Origin: Membranipora membranacea
Lineage: Eukaryota; Bryozoa; Gymnolaemata; Cheilostomatida; Membraniporidae
Direction: 5' to 3'
Assembly: GCA_914767715.1 (NCBI GenBank)
Contig: OU612071.1
Span: 3,908,001 to 3,968,000 of the forward strand
DNA length: 60,000 nt
Below are positions 34,331-46,583 of the stretch, piece by piece (the first letter of the stretch is position 1; each line of letters opens with the position of its first letter). The notes under the pieces were generated by a model. That model saw only the letters and a list, made by a program, of their open reading frames with translations. It ran no database searches and was not told the origin of the DNA. A program made the translations under genes and the position numbers.

Positions 34331-35837
34331 TGTCACAGCGTTATAAAATAACCCTCATGAGATGACCATAAAATTATGTTGTCATGATGGAAGAACTGTG
34401 ATGCTATAATATTGTTACAACTAAATGCTATTTGATATCATTATCATAACATCATTCAAGTGCTAATTATGACCTGTTTTCTTGCCATTACATGATGAAG
34501 TTATCATCACGTTGAAAATAACATTTGACAAATACTCAAATCTGAAGATTCTGCTATAACAGAATCTGAACATTCCGTAACCTATTAGACAATAACCAAA
34601 GCCTATCATTTTTACACAATCTTAGCCAACTGTTAACAGAATGTAATATTTAATAAATTTGTATGCAAAACGTTGTCACGATGTTCACCGTTTGCTGGGT
34701 ACTATTTCATTACTGGGAAGCATCGGAGATGGATGCAGATACTGACCTGTCATACAGCTGTACAAAAAATACCCACCAGTTTGTGTTTGCTTGTGCATGT
34801 ATAGATGGGTGCATTGTCAGACACATTACGTGTAACGATATAACGGAATATTTCCTGGTCTGCAAGATTTAGGTATTTCTAAATGCAATATAGAGTTATT
34901 AAGAGTTATTACAGCCAGTCAACCCCATAGTTATATCAGCTCTTTTCTTTGAGTACATTCTCACATAACCCCTCTCATTTATGCAAAGATGGGTTGGAAT
35001 TAAACCATATGTGTACATGTAGTGAGACTAATCGTCATACTTACATAGAGGAGTGCATATTGAGAAGAATGATGAAGATTCAATAGATTCTACCTACATG
35101 GGGCATACAGATACAATTTATTCAATAGGAAATTATGAACATAGGCACTAGTTTTAAGCTCCATCGACTATAACAGGGCCGTAGTCTAGAACAAATGTTA
35201 GGGGGAGGAAAAAGACTGAGGCGAGTCCGAGGCATCACAGGGAGGGGTGCTGTAAGCTCCGCCCCAAGCAATATACTAAGCAAATTGAAATCTCAGAGAA
35301 GCGGATTCTGACATGGATAATTCAATTATAGTTTTTTGGGCTACTGCATTTAGCTTTCTAGGGGAGGCAGTGCCTGGCTGCCTCTTCTAGAACTACGGGC
35401 CTGTATAGGTAGCTTGGTAGAATATTTTTGTGTATAGCCATGAACTCCTGAGTTGGATCACCGGAGGAGAGCTGTGGGTGGCTTGAAATAATAATATCAA
35501 TATAACCTCTTTTACCAGGAATCATAGAAAATCTGTTTCATCCGCTTACGTTGTAGGATCTTTTTTTTAGATGTAGTGTCTATTTCGATGTTTATATGTG
35601 ATTCAACTATTCAACCTATATTACACATAGAATCTCCTAAGAAAATTACGTGCATGGCCTATTAACAAGAAACAATGTACCTAAATATTCAGTCTACCCT
35701 TGTGAACCAATCTGTTCCTAGCTATGTGGTCAGTGACCAGAACAGAGGTAGAAAACTGAACCAAGACCTCCTTTATAATCAATATGCAGTTGACTATCCT
35801 CATATTTTAATTTTGGAGTAAGCAATCACTCTGAATT
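34331..35837. other. Spacer between segment A and segment B, 3' part
   Basis: A 69-codon plus-strand frame at 34663-34872 has seven cysteines after a hydrophobic start but no visible promoter or poly(A) signal. At 35160-35400 there is an old, diverged relative of the sequence at 57300-57480 (shared GGCGAGTYCRAGGCATCAC). Nothing else is supported. Confidence 0.4.
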
Positions 35838-37008
35838 AAGTAATGACACATGGAGTGATAAAAACAGATAATTATGTGGTAAAACATCAAAAATAGATAT
35901 AAGGATTTCAAATCAAAATAAGGCATTGATTCGCCAGAAGTAAAGCCCATGGTCTGAGAAATTGGTAAAGAAATGGCTATATCGTTACCGTTGTATGGGG
36001 TAATGTTTGATGTCACCAATTTTCAGTGGCTGTCATAAATGCGAAAACATATTTCATCAAAGTATACAAAGATCATTTTAATCCTGCTACTTTACAGTAG
36101 TTAATGAGTTTAGCTTATACGAAGAATCGTTCTGGATTCTGTTCCTTCTCCATAGGGTAAGCACTGCTTGACTGATAAAAAGTAGAGTTCATGTTTGCTA
36201 CCAGGCGAGGATCAAGTCTGCAGTCCGAGTCATAGGCTAGAAACAAACAAAGGGTGTTATGAGAGATGAACAGTAGTGACTTTACAATAAAAATTATTAT
36301 CATGTTTTTATGACAAAAACCGAAAATTATTGTGGTTTTCAATCTAGTCAGTTCACTCGGATGCAGCTGCTAGGTAATCATTTTAGTTTCAGACAAATTT
36401 TAACAATCAGAACAGTTTAAAAAACATAATATATGTTCATTTATAGTCTTGCTAGCCTGTGATACCATGTGACAATAGGTTTTTTTTGTATCAGCGCGGG
36501 TATACAAACTGATGCGTTACAGCAGCATTGGAGGTCGGATACCCTTCCTGTCATCCAACAAGGGACCTCTTGATTAAAAGACCACTAGGGCCTCCTCCAG
36601 TCGATGGAAAGATTTTTAATACATAGGAATGTATATGAAGTCATTAACACATTATCACTTAAACACTAAGTTACAGGTTGGATCACTGACACACTGCTGA
36701 TAACATTGTAGACTGGATGTGGCTGAAGTTGTCTGATCTGGGTTCATGAGTTCCTTGTTCTTGAGCCAAGACGCGCGTCTATTAAACATCGAGTCCATAA
36801 CTGCCAACGGAATCAAAATTTATAGTGTAGGATTTTTTTTATTTTAAGTTGATTAGTTTCGGTCCAATCCGAATATCTCCGGATCGAAAAGTATAAGTAT
36901 GAAGAGACCCCACTGAAACTTGAAACCATTCTACATGCCCTCTATCCGGGCGGGAAACACATGTGTTCTTACAATAACAGTGATTGTCTGTTTTCTAAGC
37001 AGATTTTG
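35838..37008 (-). repeat. Segment B: inverted copy of the gene 2 terminal exons
   Basis: Reverse complement of 29.5-30.7 kb. It includes exon 22 (36236-36115) and exon 21 (36800-36663) equivalents and the intron between them. It forms the outer end of the left palindrome arm and faces segment A across about 5.1 kb. Confidence 0.85.
36115..36800 (-). pseudogene. Splice-broken copy of LamG gene exons 21-22
   Basis: Both exons are open and end with the same EKEQNPERFFV stop context, but the exon 21 donor GTAAG reads TTAAG (plus-strand bases 36661-36662), so normal splicing of the pair is lost. No upstream exons of the gene are present. Confidence 0.75.
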
Positions 37009-37460
37009 ACTACATGCAAAGCTGGTCCAAAAACAGCTTCACACTTAAATCAAATATTTGCGATTCAGCTTCAACAAATATTGAAGAACATGTAAAAGAT
37101 GATGCTTTGTAATTTCCCTACTGATCTGTTAAAACTCAATCGCATCAATAGAACTTGCAACTCTTGTGTCACTGATTGCCAGAGTATGGAGAGTGCTAAG
37201 AGGCTGGGCCAATCTTGCATCATATAGAGAAAACTGATATTCTAGAGTTACATCACACAAGCTAAAGAAGAGCTGTACAGGTAATTAAAGTCAAATGATC
37301 AGGCTGGCGATCAGGTGTATTTAATAGCTAAGTACTATTTTTTTATGAGTGTGCGTGGCATTATCAGAAGTGCCATAAAACAGCCAACAAAGTTTTTGAT
37401 CAGGTTATGATGATGACGATTGCTATAATAGGTGCAATAATAGACACTTGATAGAATAAT
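37009..37460 (+). repeat. Fragment of the inner-arm sequence at the left outer edge
   Basis: It matches 51960-52330 (direct) and the reverse complement of 44150-44610, for example in GGAGAGTGCTAAGAGGCTGG and the CAGGCTGGCGATCAGGTGTA stretch. It directly abuts segment B. Confidence 0.75.
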
Positions 37461-37589
37461 AATACATTTTTTTTCCACAAATGGTACTCAAAACAGAACA
37501 TAAAAGACAATTATCATTTGTTAAAAGGTTGTCACGGTGAAACATGACAAAAATTAAGTGCAGTTAAAGTCTTGAATTATAATCACTTT

Positions 37590-39683
37590 ATTTTTGGGAA
37601 CTATTAAAAACAGGAACAGGATTTACATAAACAGTGTCAAATTGCATTTGAACAAATTTCTGTTATACATTTCTATTCCTTCAGCTTTTCTGCGGGTTCA
37701 ATGAAATATGAATAAAGCAGCAATCAACAACAGAAAGCCTACGCCTGTCAGCTCAAAATAGGACATATAACACACCAGTTTTGGTTGCCGTATCTAACAC
37801 AATTTTCATTATAGATAATAATCATGGTGACACCTGTCAAAATGAAATATGCGCCATAAATGAATCGAATCAAAGCTCGGCAATTATTAGGGACAGGAGC
37901 CAAATTTTAGAAAAATAACAAACATGATTATTGGGGTTACCGTCATAGTTTGTCAAAATGCCAACTCAATTGACGTCATTTTTATATTATCATATTATTT
38001 TTAGGCCAATGTTAGGAACAGGTGCTGTTTTTTTGCAGATTACTATTCTGACTCTGTTATTTTATACAGAGCTTGTTAAGAAGCTGCTCTGTAGTTAAAA
38101 GGAAGGTTCAATTCATTAGAAAATAAATCACAGGCTTAGATTGAAAATGGTCTTCGTAGATATGTGCAAAAATGGCAATACATGATGCTGGCTGGAGTCA
38201 AGGGGTCACGCTGTGTGCAAATGAATGGATAGCAATATTCTGCTGCCACAAATTATTTTAAAGCTATCAGCTTCATGTGACTGATTCTGACTCTTTGACT
38301 GACTCTGATGGTCTACCAGAAGCTGTTAACAGTGTGCTCATGCCTACTGTGAAGACTAGAAGCGTAAGGTTATATAGAATATTATTTATCCATTGGAGAG
38401 AAAAAAAAATGTGGAAGCAAGTTCTGCTTCAAACTTTGCACTTGAACAATGCACATGAGGGTATGAGAGTGGAACATAAGCTTTCTATGATTACAAGTGT
38501 AAGTCATGTACATACCATTCATGATCTTGATATCATATCTCTCTATATCAGTCTAGCGCTAACTTCAAGCCTGTTTGCAGTATTAAGGCCTTTGTTTTCC
38601 CCTTATAATGAAGCTAACAAAGGACCTATGATTATTCTTGCATCCGATGTATGCTCTCAGGGATGATGGAGTTAGATGGTGCTTGATGGAGTTGACAAAA
38701 AAACCTAGAAATTTTTTCAATCTCACTTATATCAGTCTACTGCTGTGTTTGTTATGACCTTGCATATCCTACAACTATAAGTGCAGACTGGCACTGCAAA
38801 TTTTGTTAATCATTATGATAAACACTGCTTATGACTGATAAGACTAATTTTGGTATAAAAGCAAAGCTCTTCTTGGCAGGCAATCTGCAGTATGTTTTCC
38901 AAGTTACTGTAATTGTATTTCATCAAACAGCAGCGTCAGCCAATCAAAAATGGTTGATGGTGATAAATTGTTGTCTTCAACAGTTATAATTTTATATCAC
39001 ACTGAAATATGTAATCATGTCATACAATTTGACCAGGTGTGATCATTGTCTGAGGGTGTTTGAGCTTATATTGTAAGATTTTATTGATCCGGGGTAAATG
39101 TGCCAAAACTTCACTAATTGTTTTTCTATCTATAGAAATAAAATGACCAATATGATCATCATCATGCCACTTTAATAGATATTACTTCCCAATACGTTTC
39201 AAACGACATCCTGAATATGTAATCATCTCATACAATTTGACCCGGTGTACAATCTATAGCCAGCAATGATGAGCAACAATGAATAAGCAGTTGTCAGGCC
39301 TAAGGTGGTTACCACGTAGTTGGCTAGCTTGAGAGTGCATCCCTAAGTGGCAGGTAAGCTCCTGCTAGGGCTAAATACCTAGTGGCAAACCGATAGCAAA
39401 CAAGAACCAGGAGGGAAAGTTGCAATGAACTGTGAATAAAGAGTTCAATGGTACGTGAACTAAGGCTATAATTTTCATAACCCAAACTGGTAAAACTCGT
39501 GATGTTATCCATCACATAAAGTCTAACCCATAATCTACGTAGGGTTGAAGGTAAATATCGCAATTACTATTGTCATATGAACGGTGTAATAACATTTGAG
39601 TACCACAAGGTTAACACGTGTTGTTGGGATGAAAAACAGATTGGAAACATACTTGTAGGATCTGGTTCTATACCATCTATACC
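37590..39683. repeat. Left outer palindrome arm (block L1)
   Basis: Reverse-complement match to the right outer arm 54745-56830. Its inner half (about 38640-39683) is also repeated directly at 40646-41745. It holds a 129-codon frame at 38277-38666 and a minus-strand 79-codon frame at 39324-39563. Confidence 0.8.
38160..38666 (+). pseudogene. Decayed reading frame of unknown origin, left arm
   Basis: The open frame at 38277-38666 starts MTDSDSLTDSDGLPEAVNSV. Its counterpart on the right arm (56250 down to 55764, minus) opens earlier, at MAIHDAGWSQGATLCANEWI, but shifts frame where the left A9 run (38401-38409) is only five bases. The left copy instead has a stop just before 38277. Each arm is broken at a different place, so an older, longer frame existed. 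Its family is not recognised. Confidence 0.4.
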
Positions 39684-40429
39684 ATAAAAGTCGATTCAAT
39701 CTATGTCAGCAAGTCAGAATACAATCGTTATAATTTATAGCAACTTCCTTTCCAGTTCCCTGTGGTTGCTGCAGCAGCAATTTAAAGTCTTCCCTTCCCC
39801 GAGCTGCCAGCCTAAATACTGTAGAATGACTACCACTACTAGACAGTCTTACATAATTGGCAGTACTGTAATAATGGAGCCTCAATCTAGCATGATCTGC
39901 AAGCATGATCAACAAGTGCTCAATTGACCATGAATTAACACACACAGCTTCAATTATAACATATACTGCATTCATTAGGCAGGCGTGCTACAATAACAAC
40001 TACCATTGCAAAAGTAATGGCTAGAAAATTTATCATGAAAAATGGATGTTGGCCACCTATGAAAGCATGTAACTCCTCTATTATGGAACCAAATGACATA
40101 AGGTTAAAAATATACAGATGATAATAATATGTTTACTACCATCTGAGAAAAATCCATAGTAATGAGTTCATTAGGAAAGAAATTAAATCAGGTGGGCTAA
40201 AGGCATGTTTTTTGACCTTAAAAATACCCTTTATCCCCCAAAAGTGATTAAAATTTTGGGTCAACCCTCATAAAAGATAAAATGTACAATGACCCATTGA
40301 AAAACCTTTCAAATGATAGCTCAAATATCCAAATCGGACAACAACTGCTCAAATTATCGCAGGTGGGTTAATCTCCATTGAAGTCTATATGATGCAAAAA
40401 AAGCCACAGATCTGACCTTAACTACACTG
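39684..40429. other. Left-arm insert without a match on the right arm
   Basis: A minus-strand open stretch at 39706-39975 includes HARLRLHYYSTANYVRLSSS and could be an exon, but no clear donor is seen. The rest, to 40429, shows nothing. Confidence 0.3.
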
Positions 40430-40646
40430 TGTAGCTGTATATTTACCAAGACATATCTTATCAGACATGGCTGAATATAGGGAGACGGGTCATTTTGGAC
40501 CGAGTCAGAGTGTTTGCATCCGTTTCAAAACGGCCTCATGATGAGCCCGGATCCTTACATAACAATTGATTATTTCCCTCAACCTAAAAATGACACGGAT
40601 ATTTGAATATAGATGAAATATATGATATAATGTAAGAATGAAAGTG
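40430..40646. repeat. Block matching 57478-57715 inverted
   Basis: The pair shares CCGGATCCxTACATAACAAT, the AAAACGGCCTCATGATGAGC stretch and CAGACATGGCTGAATATAGG in opposite orientation. On the right arm it lies further out, so block order differs between arms. Confidence 0.75.
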
Positions 40647-41745
40647 TGATATTTCCCCTTATTATGAAGCTAACAAAGGACCTATGATTATTCTTTCATC
40701 CGATGTATGCTCTCAGGGATGACGGAGTTAGATGGTGCTTGATGGAGTTTACAAAAAAACCTAGAAAATATTTTCAATCTCACTTATATCAGTCTACTGC
40801 TGTGTTTGTTATGACCTTGCATATCCTACAACTATAAGTGCAGACTGGCACTGCAAATTTTGTTAAACATTATGATAAACACTGCTTATGACAGATAAGA
40901 GTAATTTTGGTTATTAAAGCAACGCTCTTCTTGGCAGGCATTCTGCAGTATGTTTTCCAAGTTACTGTAATTGTATTTCATCAAACAGCAGCGTCAGCCA
41001 ATCAAAAATGGTTGATGGTGATAAATTGTTGTCTTCAACCGTTATAATTTTATATCCCACTGAAATATGTAATCATGTCATACAATTTGACCAGGTGTGC
41101 TCATTATCTGAGGGTGTTTGAGCTTATATTGTAATATTTTATTGATCCGGGGGGGGGGGGGGGGTAAATGTGCCAAAACTTCACTAATTGTTTTTCTATC
41201 TATAGAAATAAAATGACCAATATGATCATCATCCTGCCACTTTAATAGATATTACATCCCAATTCGTTTCAAACGACATCCTGAATATGTAATCGTGTCA
41301 TACAATATGACCCGGTGTACAATCTATAGCCAGCAATGATGAGCAACAATGAAAAAGCAGTTGTCAGGCCTAAGGTGGTTACCATGTAGTTGGCTAGCTT
41401 GAGAGTGCATCCCTAAGTGGCAGGTAAGCTCCTGCTAGGGCTAAATACCTAGTGGCACACCGATAGCAAACAAGAACCAGCAGGGAAAGTTGCAATGAAC
41501 TGTGAATTAAGAGTTCAATGGTACGTGAACTAAGGCTATAATTTGCATGACCCAAACTGGTAAGACTCGTGATGTTATCCATCACATAAAGTCTAACCCA
41601 TAATCTACGTAGGGTTGAAGGTAAATATCGCAATAACTATTGTCGTATGAACAGTGTAATAACATTTGAGTACCACAAGGTTAACACGTGTTGTTCGGAT
41701 GAAAAACAGATTGGAAACATACTTGTAGGATCTGGTTCTATACCA
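40646..41745. repeat. Block L2, direct duplicate of L1 inner half
   Basis: About 1.1 kb nearly identical to 38640-39683, and inverted relative to 54745-55833. It contains a G16 run at 41149-41164 where L1 has G4, and a copy of the 79-codon minus-strand frame (41394-41633). Confidence 0.85.
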
Positions 41746-43226
41746 TGTATAAGATCCGGGTTGTATTTAGCTTTCTAATACTCTATCACTAAGGTCTAGA
41801 TGAAATTTCTTTCTAGGCATTGAAATTGGATTGTCAAGCCAAATAGACACAAACTGATTATTTATCAAATATCTATCTATCTCATTATTGTCGTCTTACT
41901 GTTATAATGATGATTGCTATAATTACCCAAAGAAAAGGTCTGCTTAGCTGTGAAAGGATTGGGACTCAACCTTCAAGCATCCAAGTAAGGACAGATCACA
42001 GGAAACCAGATATTTTCATGTTCTAAATTAAATTTAAGATATCCAGCATCCAGCACCCATGCGATCTTTTCAACTTTATCTTGGTTTACATTTTAAGTAA
42101 TCATTTGTGTTTATATCTCCAACACAGGAGCTGATATAAGTGACATTAACTGATATTGATGACTATTTGTTCCCAAGAAATTTTATTGTTGTGAGAAACA
42201 AGCTGGTGTACATACTGGTACATAGCACAGGTTCTAGTTACGAGGTTAGGGGAGAAGAATGTCAACAAAATGTTTAATTTGTATATTTACCGTTTGTATT
42301 TGCAATCCAGCCTTGCACTCGGATGGCGATAAAGATGATACAGAATATAAAGCAGCTGGTGACCTCAAGACATTAGTCTGCCAATCAACCCTGTTCATAA
42401 ATTGATGCATCAACTTATAAACTCCCTTGCTCGAACAATAATTTATCAATTATGCTGACATCAAAACTGCCAGGTGCACAAAATTTACCGCATAAAATTA
42501 CAGACACCCTGGTCTCATACAATAGATAATCAATCACACTCTACATTAAAAAACTCACTGCTAGACATCAAAAGGTTCAACTCAAAATTAGAGTGGCCTC
42601 CTCTGCCCAAAATAATACTTTATCAATCGAATGTGTATAACGGTAGGATTTCATATTTTACACTGTTATGATCTAATATAAATTTTACGCTGGTTCTGCA
42701 GCAGATGCAGACTGTGGAAATCACCATCGTCAGCGGCGTCGCCAATGCCATAGATACCCTTTGAGTGGCAGCAGGTGACACCGATTTCCTATCTATGTTT
42801 GTGTACTATTTTGAGAGTCTATTAACACGTCCCTAATTTGATCCCTCATTTAGGCTACGGTATGCTAATGTGAATTGATTGAGACTCAAGGCTTGAAAAA
42901 TCTAGGTAAGAGCTGATCTGGTGGGTCTGATGTAAGACCTGGCCTCCAAAACAATAAGAGGTAGATAAATAACAAACAATAGTTACCAAATGAGTTAAAA
43001 CATCTTTCTCATTTTTAGGTCGCATCATTTACATTTATGGGCCAGAGTAAAATGTTTGGAATTCAATTTGGCATTGCAGGAATACAGGACATATAAATAC
43101 TATGCACCTCGTAAATTTTAGATTCCATTCAGGTTAATCTGGGTATAATAAGGGTCAGAAAGTTTCTGAGCCTCTTTCACAAATAGTAAGAACGGCATAC
43201 ATTCCAACCATTCGACCTGTCCAACC

Positions 43227-43592
43227 TTATTTAGGTGCAGCCATTATAGTTTTATTTCGGTGACATTCATTACACATGAACGGACTTAAACCACTGCTGC
43301 CACAGCTAGTCTTCAAATTGCACTCCCACCATGGCTGTATAAATTCACAAGACCTAGTCAGAGCTAGAATGACAACACCTGTTGTGTTGTAATATCTTTG
43401 GTAACTTTCCAACAACTTACAATACACCCCTTTTAATGATTGCTTGTGTATTTTAATGAATGATCTAGCTAAATTGAGTAGATTAAAGTTGGTATGAAAC
43501 ATGAATTGAAGAAGTCCTTTCTTTTTCAATCCAAATAAAGATTCATTGACACACATTTCAATGTGATATAAAATTATTACAGTTGAGACCAT
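43227..43592 (-). CDS. Hypothetical frame conserved in both arms, left copy (121 codons)
   Basis: It encodes MFHTNFNLLNLARSFIKIHK and a cysteine-containing C-terminal half (CEFIQPWWECNLKTSCGSSG, then MCNECHRNK), stop at 43227. The right-arm copy is open over the last 91 codons. All ten base differences between the copies in those codons change the residue. It has no signal peptide; promoter not identified. Confidence 0.35.
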   Translation of the reverse strand: MVSTVIILYHIEMCVNESLFGLKKKGLLQFMFHTNFNLLNLARSFIKIHKQSLKGVYCKLLESYQRYYNTTGVVILALTRSCEFIQPWWECNLKTSCGSSGLSPFMCNECHRNKTIMAAPK

Positions 43593-44390
43593 AATTTTTC
43601 ACCATTGAATAAGAAACTCTTTTCCAACAATGACATTATAATACTATGATATTTGGTGTTGGTATTGGTGTCACTTTAGAAACATAATGACCATTAAAAT
43701 AAGATAAGGGAAATCTTGTCACCCTAATATATTTCACTTCCCAATTCAATCCAAACCACATCTTGAACATAATAATCATGTCATACATTTTGACTCATTA
43801 TACAATCTATAGCCGCAATGATAAGCTACAATTTATCACCATTGAATAAGAAACTCTTTTCTAACAATGACATTAAAATACTGTGATATTTGACGTTGGT
43901 ACTGCCAGAATTAGTCTGAGATGTGGCAGATTTAATATCTAAACTATAAGTGTTGGTATTGGTGTCACTTTAATTATCATGACCGCCATAGAAGACCCAT
44001 GGAGTAATAGGGACAAGTAAAAACTGACAATCGTTGGACTGGTAGTTAAGATTACCAAGCGTTGAAAGATATTAGTGAGATTATCAACCACAATGCTACT
44101 TATATGATGATTACTGTCAAGCCTGACATAATGCAATTATCAATTCACTTCATGATTATTGTTCTATCAAGTGTCTATTATTGCTCCTATTATTGCAATC
44201 GTCATCATCATAACCTGATCTAAAACCTCATTGGTTGTTTTATAGCACTTCTGATCATGCCACGCACACTCATAAAAAAATATTACCTAGCTCTTAAATA
44301 CACCTGATCGCCAGCCTGATCATTTGACTTTAATTAACTGTACAGCTCTTCTTTAGCTTGTGTGATGTAACTCTAGAATATCTGTTTTCT

Positions 44391-44744
44391 CTAAATGATG
44401 CAAGATTGGCCCAGCCTCTTAGCACTCTCCATACTCTGGTAATCAGTGACACAAGAGTTGCGAGTTCTATTGATGTGATTGAGTTTTAACAGATCAGTAG
44501 GGAAATTATCATCTTTTACATGCTCTTCAATATTTGTTGAAGCTGAATCGCATCTTACGGCAATTATTTGATTTAGGTGTGAAGCTGTTTTTGGACCAGC
44601 TTTGCATGTAGCAGTCAAACAACCTTGCTGGTACTTCAAAACAATAGGCGTGTTGCCATATCCCGGTATGTTTTTTAGGCCACATGAGTTTTTAGATAGA
44701 CAGGACAGACAGTTCCTCCCTAAATCTACAGGTATGTTGCACAA
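44391..44744 (-). pseudogene. Cysteine-containing frame open only on the left arm
   Basis: A 117-codon frame (MCNIPVDLGRNCLSCLSKNS start). The equivalents at 51826-52200, 37010-37230 and 56870-57000 are frame-shifted or partial, so the frame is probably not under selection. Confidence 0.25.
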
Positions 44745-45212
44745 AACAACTTTGATTTTTACCGTGGCATATCAAAAGCCGCAAGGTAAATATACTTCCA
44801 TGCTATGCTGTATGACATATCATCATCAGGTCATGACCTGCAGATAGCTTTCGCATAAACCTGCCTGGGATAACCCCTCGACGATATTGTGTGTAAACTA
44901 CTACAGCTAATGACCTTCTAGGAATTTTCATAATTTTGTTCTCATTAACAATTAAGCATTAATTATCACAGTATTAAGATAAATACTCATCATAAAACTT
45001 CGAAGCTCACTGTCGGACAGCTGGTCCAGCACCAATCTGTTGTGTTAGGGTTGTAGTTTATAAAAAGTGGTGGGGGAGGCAAATGTCTGGGGCGAGTTCA
45101 AGGCATCACCAGTGAGCTCCTACCCGAGCAATTCAAACATATATTAAGGAAATTGAAATCCCAGATCCCACTTGCCCTTACCCTTGCTCTTTCCCCTGCC
45201 CCTGCCCCTTGC

Positions 45213-45536
45213 CCCTTGCCCTTGCCCTTGCCCTTGCCCTTGCCCTTGCCCTTGCCCTTGCCCTTGCCCTTGCCCTTGCCCTTGCCCTTGCCCTTGCCCT
45301 TGCCCTTGCCCTTGCCCTTGCCCTTGCCCTTGCCCTTGCCCTTGCCCTTGCCCTTGCCCTTGCCCTTGCCCTTGCCCTTGCCCTTGCCCTTGCCCTTGCC
45401 CTTGCCCTTGCCCTTGCCCTTGCCCTTGCCCTTGCCCTTGCCCTTGCCCTTGCCCTTGCCCTTGCCCTTGCCCTTGCCCTTGCCCTTGCCCTTGCCCTTG
45501 CCCTTGCCCTTGCCCTTGCCCTTGCCCTTGCCCTTG
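45213..45536 (+). repeat. (CCCTTG)54 hexamer array, left arm
   Basis: Perfect CCCTTG units over 324 bases, flanked by a few decayed CCCTTGCCCC units on the 5' side. It is open in all three frames (Pro-Leu, Cys-Pro, Ala-Leu), an artefact of a stop-free hexamer. Confidence 0.95.
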
Positions 45537-46011
45537 GTAATTTTATTTGATCACTTCATAATGATTACTTTGTAAATTTGACATACATGAAAATGCTTAT
45601 GAAAGTTACACCTAATACATAGTACTATTTATTGCCGGTTTTTGTCTTGCTCATTCTTTAGGCAGTATTTATCTTCTGTTAGAAAAGCTCAGTCAAAATC
45701 ACAGGCTGGTACATCTACTTTTGATCCCCACCTCAAATCAGTGAAATCACAATATCTTGGTTTTTAAACACTCATAATCTAGAATGAGACAGATAACGAC
45801 ATCAGATGTGGCATTTTAATCAAATATTTGACTTTGAATGACATAAACAAGTTTATTATTTCTAAATCATGTTATTTCCGCCCGTTTATTATCTTGGCAA
45901 TCACTGACCATTTTATGCAGCTGTCAATGATTAGATGATGGCATGGCCAGTATATTTTTTTTCAATGATCATAAGCATTGACATCTGTTATTTTGCTATG
46001 AACAGAATTGG

Positions 46012-46020
46012 TATATAAGG
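46012..46020 (+). promoter_or_regulatory. TATA box of the left peptide gene
   Basis: TATATAAGG, about 30 bases before a CCATCAGCT initiator-like start near 46045. The surrounding sequence is identical in the right copy. Confidence 0.65.
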
Positions 46021-46093
46021 CCATGTATTCATTAATTCAAACCATCAGCTCCTTGCTACTCTGTTGATATCATCTCATTGCAAACAACCCTTG

Positions 46094-46348
46094 GTAAGTG
46101 TAACAGTAATATCTCTGCAATACATTCATGCGAATATTTTTGATTTATCAATTGCTTTTATTATCAATTGCCAGCCAGTTTGCTACAAAGATGGCTGCAC
46201 AGGCATCAGTCGCCTTTGTTCAAATAGCCATAGTCTTGTTCAAAACAGAAATTTTTTAACTGATAGCCTGATGCGATGTGATCTATGTTGTCCAGTGAGA
46301 GATTTTCAACCAATCACTCTAACAATTAAAGACCTTTGTTTGTTTTAG
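46094..46348 (+). other. 5'-UTR intron of the left peptide gene
   Basis: Donor CTTG/GTAAGT and acceptor TGTTTTAG place the ATG three bases into exon 2. Its right-arm partner is 341 bases because of an 86-base insertion or deletion. Confidence 0.65.
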
Positions 46349-46351
46349 AAA

Positions 46352-46492
46352 ATGAAGCTTCTATACTGCCTAACTGCACTAATGATGCTAGCAGGACTGA
46401 GCAATGCACAAACGTGCAGAGGGTGCAAACGGGGTGAGGATTGCAGATTTATCGACAATGTATGGAAATGTTGGCCAGATTATGGCCTATAA
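46352..46492 (+). CDS. Short secreted four-cysteine peptide, left copy
   Basis: 46 residues. A clear signal peptide (MKLLYCLTALMMLAGLSNA) probably cleaves before Gln20, leaving a 27-residue product with Cys 22, 25, 31 and 40 (C-x2-C-x5-C-x8-C), slightly basic and aromatic-rich near its end. No propeptide or dibasic site. The gene is complete: TATA box, a non-coding first exon (about 46045-46093), intron, coding exon and AATAAA. Small disulphide peptides of this design can be antimicrobial, hormonal, protease-inhibiting or venom components; nothing here decides between them, and no known family is recognised. Confidence 0.75.
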   Translation: MKLLYCLTALMMLAGLSNAQTCRGCKRGEDCRFIDNVWKCWPDYGL

Positions 46493-46577
46493 CCGAAGAA
46501 ATATAACAGTGAATGTATCATGAGTTTTAAATGCCACCACAATCATTTGATTCTCTGATTCTTTCCTTTCTAATCTT

Positions 46578-46583
46578 AATAAA
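46578..46583 (+). terminator. Poly(A) signal of the left peptide gene
   Basis: AATAAA 86 bases after the stop codon, conserved in the right copy. Confidence 0.7.

Noticed and set aside
34663-34872. 69-codon seven-cysteine frame as a second secreted peptide gene
   Set aside because: Weak hydrophobic start, no TATA box, splice or poly(A) signal, and no second copy; kept only as a note.
45213-45536. Telomere or interstitial telomeric repeat
   Set aside because: The CCCTTG unit does not match the common animal TTAGGG/CCCTAA repeat, and both arrays are internal and mirror-placed.
45153-45575. Long Pro-Leu, Cys-Pro and Ala-Leu reading frames
   Set aside because: They are translations of the CCCTTG hexamer array, open in every frame; no start context or splice signals.
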